Below are positions 7,915-15,834 of a stretch of DNA of 35,306 bases, piece by piece. The DNA lies in assembly GCA_017415485.1 (NCBI GenBank), contig JAFQGP010000122.1, forward strand, positions 1 through 35,306, given 5' to 3'. Each line of letters begins with the position of its first letter. Position 1 is the first letter of the stretch. The notes under the pieces are model-generated. The model ran no database searches, was not told the DNA's origin, and saw only the letters and a program-made list of their open reading frames with translations. The translations under genes and the position numbers were made by a program. This DNA is from Clostridia bacterium. GTDB lineage: Bacteria; Bacillota; Clostridia; Oscillospirales; CAG-272.

Positions 7915-10900
7915 TTATTCCTGGCTTGCCCAGAACTGATCGGGATCGATTCTGCCGGTGAAAGCAGCCATCTCAGAAACGGTATCAATTACGCCGTTAC
8001 CGTTGAAATCACAGTAAGAGTCGTAAATGAGGAGACCGTTTTCATCATACTTGTAGGTACGATCCTTCTCTTCTTCTACAGGAGGATGAATGATATCCTC
8101 GATGTTGGTCTCGCCAACAATGTAGGAGTAGAGGAGTGCAAGGTCGCCATCAACGGTAAGCTGACCGTCGCCGTCAATATCAGCAACTACATCGTACTCA
8201 TCAGTTACGATGAGGTAGTAGAGCTCGAATGCGTCGAACATAGTGGTAGCATTGTCCTTGTCAAGGTCTGCAAGGGTGGTAATAGCTACTTCACAGTTAG
8301 CGAAATCGTTGTACATAGAAGCGATCTTTCTACCGTTGGAACCGATAACAAGCTCTTCAACCTCGCCATAGTGAACTTCACCGATAGCGAACTGAGCTGC
8401 CTTAACCATGTTGTTAGCAGGAGCAACCTTGAACTCGAGAACTACGAGCTCGGAAGCGCCCTTGATAGCCTCGCCAGCAATGCTGCTGAGAGCTACGTTA
8501 ACAAGACCGGTAGGAACATACTGGGTGAGACCGTTGCCCATGTCAACCTTTTCGGTAGGAGCATAAGCGGTGCCGGTGAATGCAGCGTTAACGATCTTGG
8601 AGCCTACGAACTCAACTGCGTTGTAGTCATACTCAACAGCGAAGTTTGCGCCCCAAACATCAACACCCTTGAGGGAGTCGATGGTAACGGTTACGAAGAT
8701 GGAAGCGCCGGGGCCGTAAACAGCGTCATCAGTATCGAGAGTGAACTCAACACCGGTGCCGGGGCATGCCTCTTCAACGAGATCGGTAAGAGCTTCGCCA
8801 CATGCTGCGCAAGCCCAGTAGTATGCACCTGCGTGTGCATAGTCTTCCTTAGTACCAACGAGCTTAACATCGTCGATCCAGGGGAAGAGGCTCTCCTTAG
8901 CAAGGAGATCATCGTGATACTTGTCAGCATCAACGGTTACGAAGGAATCAGCGTCGATCTTGTACTCGCCGCACTTGTCGCAGTACTCAGCAAGGTAACC
9001 TGCGCTTACACAGGTAGCGGTGCTCTCTGCGGACTTCTGCCAGTTGTGTGCACCGAAGGTGTACTTGCTAGCGTAAGAAGGATCGTTGTTGTAGTAATCT
9101 GCACAGATTACACAGATAGGATCGTCGTTACAGCTGTTAACGTCGATGAGCTGACCCTTAGCGTTTACGTGACCGCCCTTTGCAGGAACGTAGTCCTTAA
9201 CGAACTCGTAAACACATGCTTCACACTCTACGAGGTGGAAGTAAGGCTTGGTGTGATCAAGAACAGTGTAGGAGTATTCCTTCTGAGTCTCAGACTTCTT
9301 GAATTCAACGGTGCTTGCACCAACAACGCCGGTAGCAAGTTCGCCGGAAGCCTTGAGGTAAAGACCGCGGTGGTTGCTGGATGTTTCCATCTTCTTAACG
9401 TTTACGTAAGAAGGCCACTCAACCCAGTTATCGTTGGAATAAATGAAGGAAACATTACCATTAGCATCTACATTAACTGTTACCTTTGCGGAGAGATATG
9501 TAGTGGTAAGGTCAACAGAAACAGCACCCTTCTTGTAGCCAATGCCGGTCTCATTGAAGTTAACTCTAACTTCCTTACCGCCATTGGAATAGATGAGGTT
9601 GATCTCGAGAACTGCGCAGTCCTCACAGTATCTGATCTCGGGGAGACCGGTGGTGTTGCAGGTTGCAGCAACGCCTTCGAGAAGAGTTACGTACTTGTGG
9701 AGAGTAGGAACATACTTTTCCTTGCAAGTAGCGTCGGTGTAACAGGTGTTACACTTTGTACACTGCCAGTAGCCGTTCTTGTCGCCGCATGCGCCGGGAA
9801 CATAAACTACAGTGTCAGAACAAGGAAGCTTGGTGGGAGCCTCGGTGTGAGCCTTGCCTGCTGCATCAAGCCAGTAGGTTACATTACATACGTTACACTT
9901 GTAAGTATCGTAAGAACCGGGAGTTGTACAAGTTGCAGGCTTGCCTGCCTTCTTGTTGGTGAGGGTATGAGGATTGGTCTGACCCTTGATCCAAACGTAG
10001 GTGTTGCAATCGTTGCAAATATATACGCTGGTAGCGGGGGTCTGGCAGGTTGCGGGAGTGGAAAGTCCGGGAATGGGAGTGCCAAACACAAGTGCCTGGA
10101 TTTCAGCTACGGTCTTGCCTGCATATGCGCCAAGGCCCTCATAACCCTGGATGCCCTTGCTGGTATCAACAACGAGCTCGCCCTTGGAATTGAGCTTCCA
10201 ATAGGTCATTACGAGACCGTGATACTCAAGAGCCTCGGTTACGCTGTCAAAGGAGGTCTTGATGGTGGTATCAGGAACATCGGTGTAAGCAACTGCGGGA
10301 GCATAGTTACACTTTGTACACTTAACCCACTGTCTGGTGGTCCACTGAGGAAGAACAACGCCGTCAACGGTGAGACCAACAGTCATATAGTTGTGAGCAG
10401 TCTTGTAAGGCTTAAGATCGTGCATTACGGGCTGAACGATCTCGGTATAGCCAGCGCCATACTTTGCACAGCCGTTTGCACACATCTTGTAAACATAAGA
10501 CATACCGGTGCAGTAGATGTCAGGGTTTACATTGCCGATGTGAGTGGGCTGGTTGTTGATGATCCAATTGTGATTATCAACATTAATGTTGCCCTGCTCT
10601 GCAGGAGTATTAAGGAGAGAGTAGTACTGACCGTTGATCAGAGTCTTCTGAACAGGGCAGTTCTCCTTGCTACAGTACTGGAACTTGAGAGCAGGAGAAG
10701 TACAGGTTGCAGGAAGTGTTACAGTAACCTTAGTGTGACCTGCTGCGCTAGAATCGGTACCGTAAATGTACTGACCGCAGTCTACACACTGAGTTACATA
10801 CTGACCCTTGGTGGTACAGTTGGGGAATACATAGTAAGTCCATTCGCTCGATGCAGGCTTAACGTGACCCTGAGTCTGGTAAGTAGTGCAACGTGCGCAG

Positions 10901-11871
10901 TAGTAGGACTCGCCGCAATCGAGTTCGCCATTCTTGTTAGCGTCAACGATAGTGGTCTTAACATGACCCCACTTGGAGATAGAAGCATGCTCCTTGAAGT
11001 TTCCGTCGTCATCGGAGTCATCAAGAACAGTCCAAACGTGGTCATTCATATCCTTGTGGTTCTCAATGCAAGGAAGAGGAGTAGTCTTATTCGCATAGGA
11101 CTCCTTGCCAGCAGTCTTGCATACCCAGTGAGCATTACAGTCAGGGCACTTAACAACAAGATAAGCACCAGCAGCATCGCAGGTAGGAACCTTTGCAGCC
11201 TGAACTACTGTAGCCTTGTTCTTATCAGTATGAGAAGCATGGTCACATGCAGGAGTATCAACAGTTACCTTCTTGGTAGCGCCGCACTCGCAGGTGAAGA
11301 TAGCCATACCGCTATACTTCTTGCCACCCTTCCAGTAGGGCTCGGTCTCCATCTCGGAGAATTCCCAAGTGTGAGCAACATCCTCGGTGAGAACGCCAGC
11401 CTCTTCATCAATGTAGCCCTCTGCGCCACAGAGAGTACAAGTGTAGAGCTTCTCGCAGCCAACACCGGAGGTGTAAACGAGATTATGAACAGAGGTGGAG
11501 TTGTAGTCAATGGTCTTGTAACCATCTTCGCCATACTCCTCACCACAAACAGTACAAATGAGGTACTGAATGCCGTTGGTCTTGTATACACAGCTTGCAG
11601 CGATATCGCTTGCTGCGTACTCAGGATTAGACTTCCAAGTATGTTCTGCCTTGGGAGTCAAATTGTCCACAAAAGAATCGCCGCAGGTCTTACAAACATA
11701 TTCCGTGTAACCAACAGTTTCGCAGGTGGAGGGAACAGTCTTAACCTTGTCGAATTCGCAGTTTGTGGTTGTGTGTACGGCAGGGCACTTGGTGATAGCC
11801 GCGAACGCAGACGCAGGTACGAGCGACAGAACCATGATTGTTGCCAACACAAACGCAAAAATCTTTTTCAT
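7915..11871 (-). CDS. Large secreted CxxC-module protein with cohesin-like and dockerin-like C-terminus
   Basis: 1318 residues from the ATG at 11869-11871. The open frame continues further upstream, but this start has the AAAGGAAAG ribosome site and a proper signal peptide (MKKIFAF...ASAFA). Residues 30-1035 carry about 16-18 CxxC mini-modules, many of the form ATC-xxxG-xY-xCxxC, separated by beta-rich spacers. Residues 1038-1197 resemble a cohesin fold (VYGPGASIFVTVTID, then FAVEYDYNAVEFVG, then ELVVLEFKV). Residues 1200-1253 are dockerin type-I-like: two Ca-binding loops (D1202, D1204, D1206 and D1231, D1233, D1235), each followed by a helix. A third EF-hand-like loop lies near 1288-1300 (DFNGNGVID). 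There is no membrane anchor, so surface retention may depend on the dockerin. No catalytic domain is recognisable. Confidence 0.87.
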   Translation of the reverse strand: MKKIFAFVLATIMVLSLVPASAFAAITKCPAVHTTTNCEFDKVKTVPSTCETVGYTEYVCKTCGDSFVDNLTPKAEHTWKSNPEYAASDIAASCVYKTNGIQYLICTVCGEEYGEDGYKTIDYNSTSVHNLVYTSGVGCEKLYTCTLCGAEGYIDEEAGVLTEDVAHTWEFSEMETEPYWKGGKKYSGMAIFTCECGATKKVTVDTPACDHASHTDKNKATVVQAAKVPTCDAAGAYLVVKCPDCNAHWVCKTAGKESYANKTTPLPCIENHKDMNDHVWTVLDDSDDDGNFKEHASISKWGHVKTTIVDANKNGELDCGESYYCARCTTYQTQGHVKPASSEWTYYVFPNCTTKGQYVTQCVDCGQYIYGTDSSAAGHTKVTVTLPATCTSPALKFQYCSKENCPVQKTLINGQYYSLLNTPAEQGNINVDNHNWIINNQPTHIGNVNPDIYCTGMSYVYKMCANGCAKYGAGYTEIVQPVMHDLKPYKTAHNYMTVGLTVDGVVLPQWTTRQWVKCTKCNYAPAVAYTDVPDTTIKTSFDSVTEALEYHGLVMTYWKLNSKGELVVDTSKGIQGYEGLGAYAGKTVAEIQALVFGTPIPGLSTPATCQTPATSVYICNDCNTYVWIKGQTNPHTLTNKKAGKPATCTTPGSYDTYKCNVCNVTYWLDAAGKAHTEAPTKLPCSDTVVYVPGACGDKNGYWQCTKCNTCYTDATCKEKYVPTLHKYVTLLEGVAATCNTTGLPEIRYCEDCAVLEINLIYSNGGKEVRVNFNETGIGYKKGAVSVDLTTTYLSAKVTVNVDANGNVSFIYSNDNWVEWPSYVNVKKMETSSNHRGLYLKASGELATGVVGASTVEFKKSETQKEYSYTVLDHTKPYFHLVECEACVYEFVKDYVPAKGGHVNAKGQLIDVNSCNDDPICVICADYYNNDPSYASKYTFGAHNWQKSAESTATCVSAGYLAEYCDKCGEYKIDADSFVTVDADKYHDDLLAKESLFPWIDDVKLVGTKEDYAHAGAYYWACAACGEALTDLVEEACPGTGVEFTLDTDDAVYGPGASIFVTVTIDSLKGVDVWGANFAVEYDYNAVEFVGSKIVNAAFTGTAYAPTEKVDMGNGLTQYVPTGLVNVALSSIAGEAIKGASELVVLEFKVAPANNMVKAAQFAIGEVHYGEVEELVIGSNGRKIASMYNDFANCEVAITTLADLDKDNATTMFDAFELYYLIVTDEYDVVADIDGDGQLTVDGDLALLYSYIVGETNIEDIIHPPVEEEKDRTYKYDENGLLIYDSYCDFNGNGVIDTVSEMAAFTGRIDPDQFWASQE

Positions 11872-11925
11872 GTTTTCTTTCCTTTCGAAAAAATGTTTTT
11901 TGGAGTTCGTCATGCCATGCTTTCG

Positions 11926-11962
11926 ACAAGATATTGTGTCTTGTTTTACGACTCGACACAAT
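11926..11962 (-). promoter_or_regulatory. Possible alternative hairpins in the leader of the large secreted-protein operon
   Basis: ATTGTGTC (11933-11940) can pair with GACACAAT (11955-11962). ACAAGA (11926-11931) can pair with TCTTGT (11939-11944). The two stems share bases and cannot form together. Both fall in the roughly 150-nt transcribed leader. The pairing is seen in the sequence; a regulatory role is inference. Confidence 0.4.
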
Positions 11963-12028
11963 GCTCGCCGCCCCCGTATACCAAGCGTCAATTGATACAC
12001 TTCGGCATAGCATAACATCACGTATCAT

Positions 12029-12057
12029 ATTTTACACTACTTTTTGGTTTTTGTCAA
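12029..12057 (-). promoter_or_regulatory. Sigma-A promoter of the secreted CxxC-protein operon
   Basis: Minus-strand TTGACA (12052-12057), a 17-bp spacer, then TAAAAT (12029-12034). Transcription would start near 12021, giving a long leader before the ATG at 11871. Confidence 0.8.
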
Positions 12058-12344
12058 TACCTTTTGAAAAAATAATTGGGAATTTTAAAAAATTTTTGGG
12101 AGGTTTTCTTATGGTAAAACGCTAATTGTTTATTATTGGCATATTTTTTATTTTATTACAATTATTTTTTGAGCTGCTTTTTCGCTATGTACCGACGTTA
12201 TGACGAGAACGGGTACTTGAGGGCTGCTGCGACTCTATCGTAGCTGTGTCGTAGTGTATTTATTAATATGGAAGAATATCGAAATGACACTGCGTGGAGC
12301 AGTCTGCTTCACACAACGTTCACTTGTTTTTTCATCTTAAAACA
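12058..12344. other. AT-rich spacer between divergent promoters
   Basis: Together with the leader and promoters this belongs to the 534-bp stretch (11872-12405) without a gene. I see AT-rich DNA, a small imperfect hairpin (GTGGAGC 12294-12300 with GCTTCAC 12306-12312), and no convincing gene or RNA. A Zur-type palindrome was looked for by eye and not found. Confidence 0.5.
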
Positions 12345-12373
12345 TTGACTTTACTTATTTATTATGTTATAAT
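12345..12373 (+). promoter_or_regulatory. Sigma-A promoter of the zinc-like ABC operon
   Basis: TTGACT (12345-12350), a 17-bp spacer, then perfect TATAAT (12368-12373). Start expected near 12380, about 26 nt before the first ATG. Confidence 0.87.
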
Positions 12374-12405
12374 ATTTGTATAAAATCATAGAGGGAGGTA
12401 GAAAT

Positions 12406-12705
12406 ATGTCGGATCAGGTCTGCAAGCGGACTGCCGCGATGCTTGCGGCGGTAATGCTGCTCGCTTTTTTGATGCTTTCGCCGCTATCGGAACTTTACGG
12501 CGAACACGATCACAGCTGTTGCACAAATCACTGTCTTGTCTGCTTTGTATCAAACGCACTGGCTGAGCTTCGCATATCTTTGCGCGGTGTTCTCTGCGCT
12601 ATCGCTATCATCCTCTTTATATATGTGTGCGAGGCTATGAGGACCTGCGAGCTCTTTGCCGCTTTCTCCACGCCTGTTGCGCTAAAAACAAAGATAACGT
12701 CATAA
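12406..12705 (+). CDS. Small membrane protein with exposed Cys/His cluster, probably metal-binding
   Basis: 99 residues from the ATG at 12406, chosen because GGGAGGT (12393-12399) sits just upstream. Residues 9-27 are a signal anchor or signal peptide. Residues 33-46 form a dense HDHSCC...HCLVC cluster placed right after it, so it should face outside. Residues 60-75 are a second hydrophobic segment, and the tail is short. Small membrane proteins with an HxH...C..C cluster are common beside zinc transport genes in Clostridia as I recall. A role as metal sensor or carrier for the following ABC genes is therefore inferred. It is the first gene of the operon, 54 bp before the ATPase gene. Confidence 0.8.
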   Translation: MSDQVCKRTAAMLAAVMLLAFLMLSPLSELYGEHDHSCCTNHCLVCFVSNALAELRISLRGVLCAIAIILFIYVCEAMRTCELFAAFSTPVALKTKITS

Positions 12706-12759
12706 GCACCTTTGAAATTCACGCAAAAACCATCAATCGAATTTCAAAGGAGAACATAA

Positions 12760-13401
12760 ATGATCAAAACTACCAATCTTTCAAAGCACTTTCAGAACGA
12801 GACCGCGATCGACTACCGCGATCTTGTGTTCGAGGACGGCAAGTCCTATATGCTCCTCGGAGCGTCGGGATGCGGAAAATCCACCTTGCTTAATATGATC
12901 GCGGGCATCCTCTCGCCCGAGACCGGATCCATCGAGATCGGCGGCGAGGAGATGACTTCCAGATCGCAAAAAGAAAAGGACAAATTCCGCATTAATAAGA
13001 TAGGATACATTTTTCAGGATTTCAAGCTCATTCCCGAGATGACGGTCATTGACAACATCAACATTCTGAAGCTCGAGAAGGTCGACACCTCCGCGGCGGA
13101 CGAAGTGCTTGAGTCGCTCGGCATTCTTGACAAGAAAAACAAGAAGGTCAAGCATCTTTCGGGCGGCGAGAAGCAAAGAGTCGCTATCGCGCGCGCTATC
13201 GTCAAGAAGCCAGACATTATCCTTGCGGACGAACCGACGGGAAACCTCAATTTCGCAATCGGCGAGGCTGTCATCAAGCAGCTTATTGAGATCTCGAAGG
13301 GCAAGACGCTGATCGCGGTCACGCACGACGAGCGTCTTGGCAAATATTTCGACTGCACCATCGATATGAACGAAGTAACGGGAGGCAGAAGAGATGTTTA
13401 A
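12760..13401 (+). CDS. ABC transporter ATPase, LolD/MacB type
   Basis: 213 residues, the normal size for this class. All ATPase motifs are present in order: Walker A GASGCGKST (34-42), Q-loop Q86 in FQDFKLIPEMTV, signature LSGGE (133-137), Walker B IILADEPTG (153 on) and the switch His H189 in THD. The ADEPTGNL sequence and the pairing with an FtsX-type permease place it among mechanotransmission ABC proteins such as LolD and MacB rather than classical importers. AGGAG lies 8 nt before the ATG. Its end overlaps the permease start by 8 bp, indicating coupled translation. It powers the 400-residue permease that follows. Confidence 0.95.
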   Translation: MIKTTNLSKHFQNETAIDYRDLVFEDGKSYMLLGASGCGKSTLLNMIAGILSPETGSIEIGGEEMTSRSQKEKDKFRINKIGYIFQDFKLIPEMTVIDNINILKLEKVDTSAADEVLESLGILDKKNKKVKHLSGGEKQRVAIARAIVKKPDIILADEPTGNLNFAIGEAVIKQLIEISKGKTLIAVTHDERLGKYFDCTIDMNEVTGGRRDV

Positions 13402-14596
13402 GTTTGCGATAAAGAATATGGCGATCAAGAAGGTAAAGATCGTCCTCATAGTTATTTCGATAGTCATTTCCGCCTCAGTTGCACTTCTTGCTTACAACAT
13501 TTCCGAGCAGGTAGACGACGGCTTCAAGAGCACGGCGGAGTATTACGACATCATCATCGGTCCCGCGGGCAGCTCGACGCAGCTTGCGATGAACACGATG
13601 TTCTTCACCGACAAGCCGCTCGGAACGATCTCCTACGAATACGTTGAGGAGCTCCGTGCCGATATGCGGATCAACGCGGCAGTTCCCTTCACGATGGGCG
13701 ACTCCTATAACGGTGCCAAGATCGTCGGAACCGAGCCCTTCTTCCTTGAAAACAAGACTCTTGCCGAAGGCGAGATGTTCGGCGAAAAGTTCGAATGCGT
13801 TCTCGGCTCGGCTGTGGCAAAGAAATACGGGCTTTCTCTCGGCGACGAGCTCATCACGTCGCACGGACTCGCCGAGGGCGGTCACGCGCACGAATCGAAT
13901 CCGCTCCGCGTTGTCGGAATCCTCAAGCAGACGAACACCTCCTACGATAACGTGATCTTCACCGCGGTCGAGACAGTCTGGGCTACGCACGATCACGGCG
14001 GCGAGGAAGAACACGCCGAAGAAGAGCACGTTCACGATGAGACCTGCGATCACGAACACGAGGAACACGGCGAGATCTGCGCGATACTCGTCAAGACCAA
14101 GAGCTTCAATCACTACAACGCCGTCAAGACCGAATACGGTGCTGACTCGAAGCTTCTCGTCATCAACCCCTCCGAGGTCCTGCGCGAGGTGCTTGAAAAC
14201 GTGGATATGAGCTCAAAGATAGTTTACATCCTCTGTGTCATTATATTAATAATGAACATTTTCATCATTTCGGTCATCACCCTGCTCAATATGTACGACT
14301 CGAAAAAGGAGATCTCGCTGATGCGTCTGATCGGAATCGGCATGAGCAAGATCAATCTGCTTTACATTCTTCAAAACGGCATCATCGGTCTTATCTCAAC
14401 CATACTCGCGTTTGCGACCTCGAGACTTTGCCTGATCCTTATGGGCGAATTCGTGGCTTCGATGGGTATCGTTCTCAACAGCGCGAGGGTGTATCCCCTT
14501 GAACTTGCCATTATGGCGCTTATATTCACGATCAGCGTAATTCCCACCGTGGTCTGCACGCTCAATATGTCAAGAAAGGACGGACTTTCCGACTGA
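13394..14596 (+). CDS. FtsX-type ABC permease with His-rich extracytoplasmic loop
   Basis: 400 residues with four membrane spans (about 16-35, 273-298, 322-345, 370-390). A large outer domain lies between spans 1 and 2, the MacB/LolC plan. Within it, residues 199-225 form a His/Glu-rich stretch with eight His (199, 201, 207, 212, 214, 220, 222, 225) plus Cys219. H157, H164 and H166 lie just before it. Such a loop in a LolC-type permease is typical of systems I associate with zinc. The C-terminal FtsX region has the expected KEISLMRLIGIG motif. Its start overlaps the ATPase gene and its stop overlaps the lipoprotein start as TGATG, so all three should be made together. Metal identity is inferred. 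Confidence 0.93.
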   Translation: MFKFAIKNMAIKKVKIVLIVISIVISASVALLAYNISEQVDDGFKSTAEYYDIIIGPAGSSTQLAMNTMFFTDKPLGTISYEYVEELRADMRINAAVPFTMGDSYNGAKIVGTEPFFLENKTLAEGEMFGEKFECVLGSAVAKKYGLSLGDELITSHGLAEGGHAHESNPLRVVGILKQTNTSYDNVIFTAVETVWATHDHGGEEEHAEEEHVHDETCDHEHEEHGEICAILVKTKSFNHYNAVKTEYGADSKLLVINPSEVLREVLENVDMSSKIVYILCVIILIMNIFIISVITLLNMYDSKKEISLMRLIGIGMSKINLLYILQNGIIGLISTILAFATSRLCLILMGEFVASMGIVLNSARVYPLELAIMALIFTISVIPTVVCTLNMSRKDGLSD

Positions 14597-15504
14597 TGAA
14601 AAGGACGTTTGCATTCATTTTAGCTATTATTTTCGTCGTTATGCCTCTCGCATCCTGCGAGAAAGGCGGCGCGGGAAGCGGTCAGCTTCTCTCCTTCTCC
14701 CAGGCGCAAAGCATCGAGGAGATGGAAAAGCTTGACGGCAAGGAGGTCACCATCATCGGTTATATGTCAACGCTTTCCCCGATCTCGGGCGAGTTCATGT
14801 ATCTGATGAACCTTCCTTATCAGAGCTGTCCCTTCTGCGTGCCGAACACGACGCAGCTCGCCAACACCATGGCGGTGTACGCTAAATCTGCGGAGGGATT
14901 TGAGTTCACTGATCGTGCGATCCAGGTAACAGGAATTCTCGAATTCGGAGATTACACCGACGAATTCGGCTACGAATACAATTACCGCATCAAGGACGCA
15001 ACCTACACGATCCTCAACACCGACGATCTTGATCCCAAGATCAAGCTCTGGCAGCAGCTCGCTTCGACGGACGTCATCGCAGAGATCTATCAGATGTACG
15101 AATACATCAACTTCCTCTGCTTCTGGCCGACCTACACGGCGCAGTTTGAGGGCGGCTCGGATTACCTCTACCCCGAGGATGCGATCTATTTCTATCAGAC
15201 CGACGGTGCGCAGTACAATTACGGCTATCAGCCCGGTTATTTCGACAGCCTTATCGCGAAAGTCGAAAGCGTAAGCAAGACCGATTTCACCGCGCTCGTT
15301 GAAAACATCCGCAAGGCGGAGGCTCTCGCCGCAGAAGCCATCGCAGAGATCGAGGCCGGTAATTATACTCAGGTCGCAGAATATTCCGCACAGTTCAATG
15401 ACGGCAGAGCTCAGTACACGATGAACCGGGCAAGCGAATTCGAAGCTAAAATGCAGGCAACCTATCAGGAGTTTGCAGAATGGCTTGCGACGTGGGAGCT
15501 TTAA
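14596..15504 (+). CDS. Lipoprotein with DUF3299-like domain
   Basis: 302 residues. A lipobox LASC with C21 marks it as a lipoprotein on the outer face of the membrane. Residues 45-140 resemble DUF3299: DGKEVTIIGYMSTL, then FMYLMNLPY, then a CPFC motif (78-81) followed by PNTT, then AVY and a second VTGILEFG strand, an OB-like beta pattern. Residues 150-302 are mostly helical and acidic, with Tyr/Trp-rich segments, and are not part of DUF3299 as I know it. In Vibrio, DUF3299 proteins accompany a LolCDE-like ABC unit in the zinc system ZrgABCDE; the same combination here is the main reason to call this operon zinc-linked. The CPFC cysteines could bind metal or be redox active. Confidence 0.82.
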   Translation: MKRTFAFILAIIFVVMPLASCEKGGAGSGQLLSFSQAQSIEEMEKLDGKEVTIIGYMSTLSPISGEFMYLMNLPYQSCPFCVPNTTQLANTMAVYAKSAEGFEFTDRAIQVTGILEFGDYTDEFGYEYNYRIKDATYTILNTDDLDPKIKLWQQLASTDVIAEIYQMYEYINFLCFWPTYTAQFEGGSDYLYPEDAIYFYQTDGAQYNYGYQPGYFDSLIAKVESVSKTDFTALVENIRKAEALAAEAIAEIEAGNYTQVAEYSAQFNDGRAQYTMNRASEFEAKMQATYQEFAEWLATWEL

Positions 15505-15517
15505 GTCGCTTCGCGAC

Positions 15518-15831
15518 AGTGAAAAGTGTAAAGTGAAAAGTGACAAGTTATGGTAGATTTTCTCGCTTTGCTCGGAAATCGGATTGCATAATAAATTTGT
15601 TCAGCTTTGATAATATACTGTTCAGCAATAAATCATTGCTCCGGTAAATAAAAAGTCTCGGGATTTAGTGAAGTATGACTTCATTAAATCCCGAGATTTT
15701 TTATTTTGCTGTTGCAATTTTAAGCTTAAACAAAGAATTATCAAAAATTGATAAAATTATTCAACAATGTTTTTCGAGCTAAGCGAGAAAAACTTCCGAA
15801 ACTTTTCACTTCCAACTTTACACTTTTCACT
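15518..15831. repeat. Palindromic element bounded by heptamer arrays, copy 1
   Basis: The left end has four heptamers AGTGAAA/AGTGTAA/AGTGAAA/AGTGACA (15518-15545). The right end has the same heptamers inverted (15804-15831). Inside them lie a second inverted pair, TTTCTCGC..GCTCGGAAA at 15557-15577 against 15771-15792, and a central hairpin terminator. It fills almost the whole 330-bp gap between two convergent genes. Its inner right arm (read inverted) matches the left arm of the element at 23435: both read AGTTTCGG then a T-run then CGC. No transposase is present, so if mobile it is non-autonomous. Confidence 0.7.
15656..15702 (+). terminator. Very stable terminator hairpin
   Basis: A 19-bp stem (15656-15674 with 15678-15696; one G-T pair) and a 3-nt loop, followed by six T on the plus strand and preceded by an A-run. 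It can end both the ABC operon (plus) and the sulfatase (minus). A small GTCGC-TTC-GCGAC hairpin also follows the lipoprotein stop at 15505-15517. Confidence 0.88.
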
Positions 15832-15834
15832 ACG

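Noticed and set aside
8086..12015. A 1309-codon open frame on the plus strand, antisense to the large secreted protein
   Set aside because: It mirrors the minus-strand gene almost end to end, has no ribosome site or signal peptide, and its composition is that of a codon-bias shadow of the CxxC-rich gene. The minus-strand frame has the promoter, ribosome site, signal peptide and domains.
12112..12126. Four-codon frame after GGGAGG (MVKR then stop)
   Set aside because: Too short to judge; no downstream attenuator-like hairpins in line with it.
12187..12243. Short plus-strand frame (MYRRYDENGYLR...) in the spacer before the zinc-like operon
   Set aside because: 18 codons, no ribosome site; the YDENG match to the tail of the large protein is probably chance.
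12294..12312. Small hairpin with possible RNA-gene appearance
   Set aside because: Too weak and no promoter or terminator of its own; no tRNA-like fold.
12058..12405. Zur operator for the zinc-like operon
   Set aside because: No TAAATCGTAAT-type palindrome could be seen; regulation by zinc remains untested.
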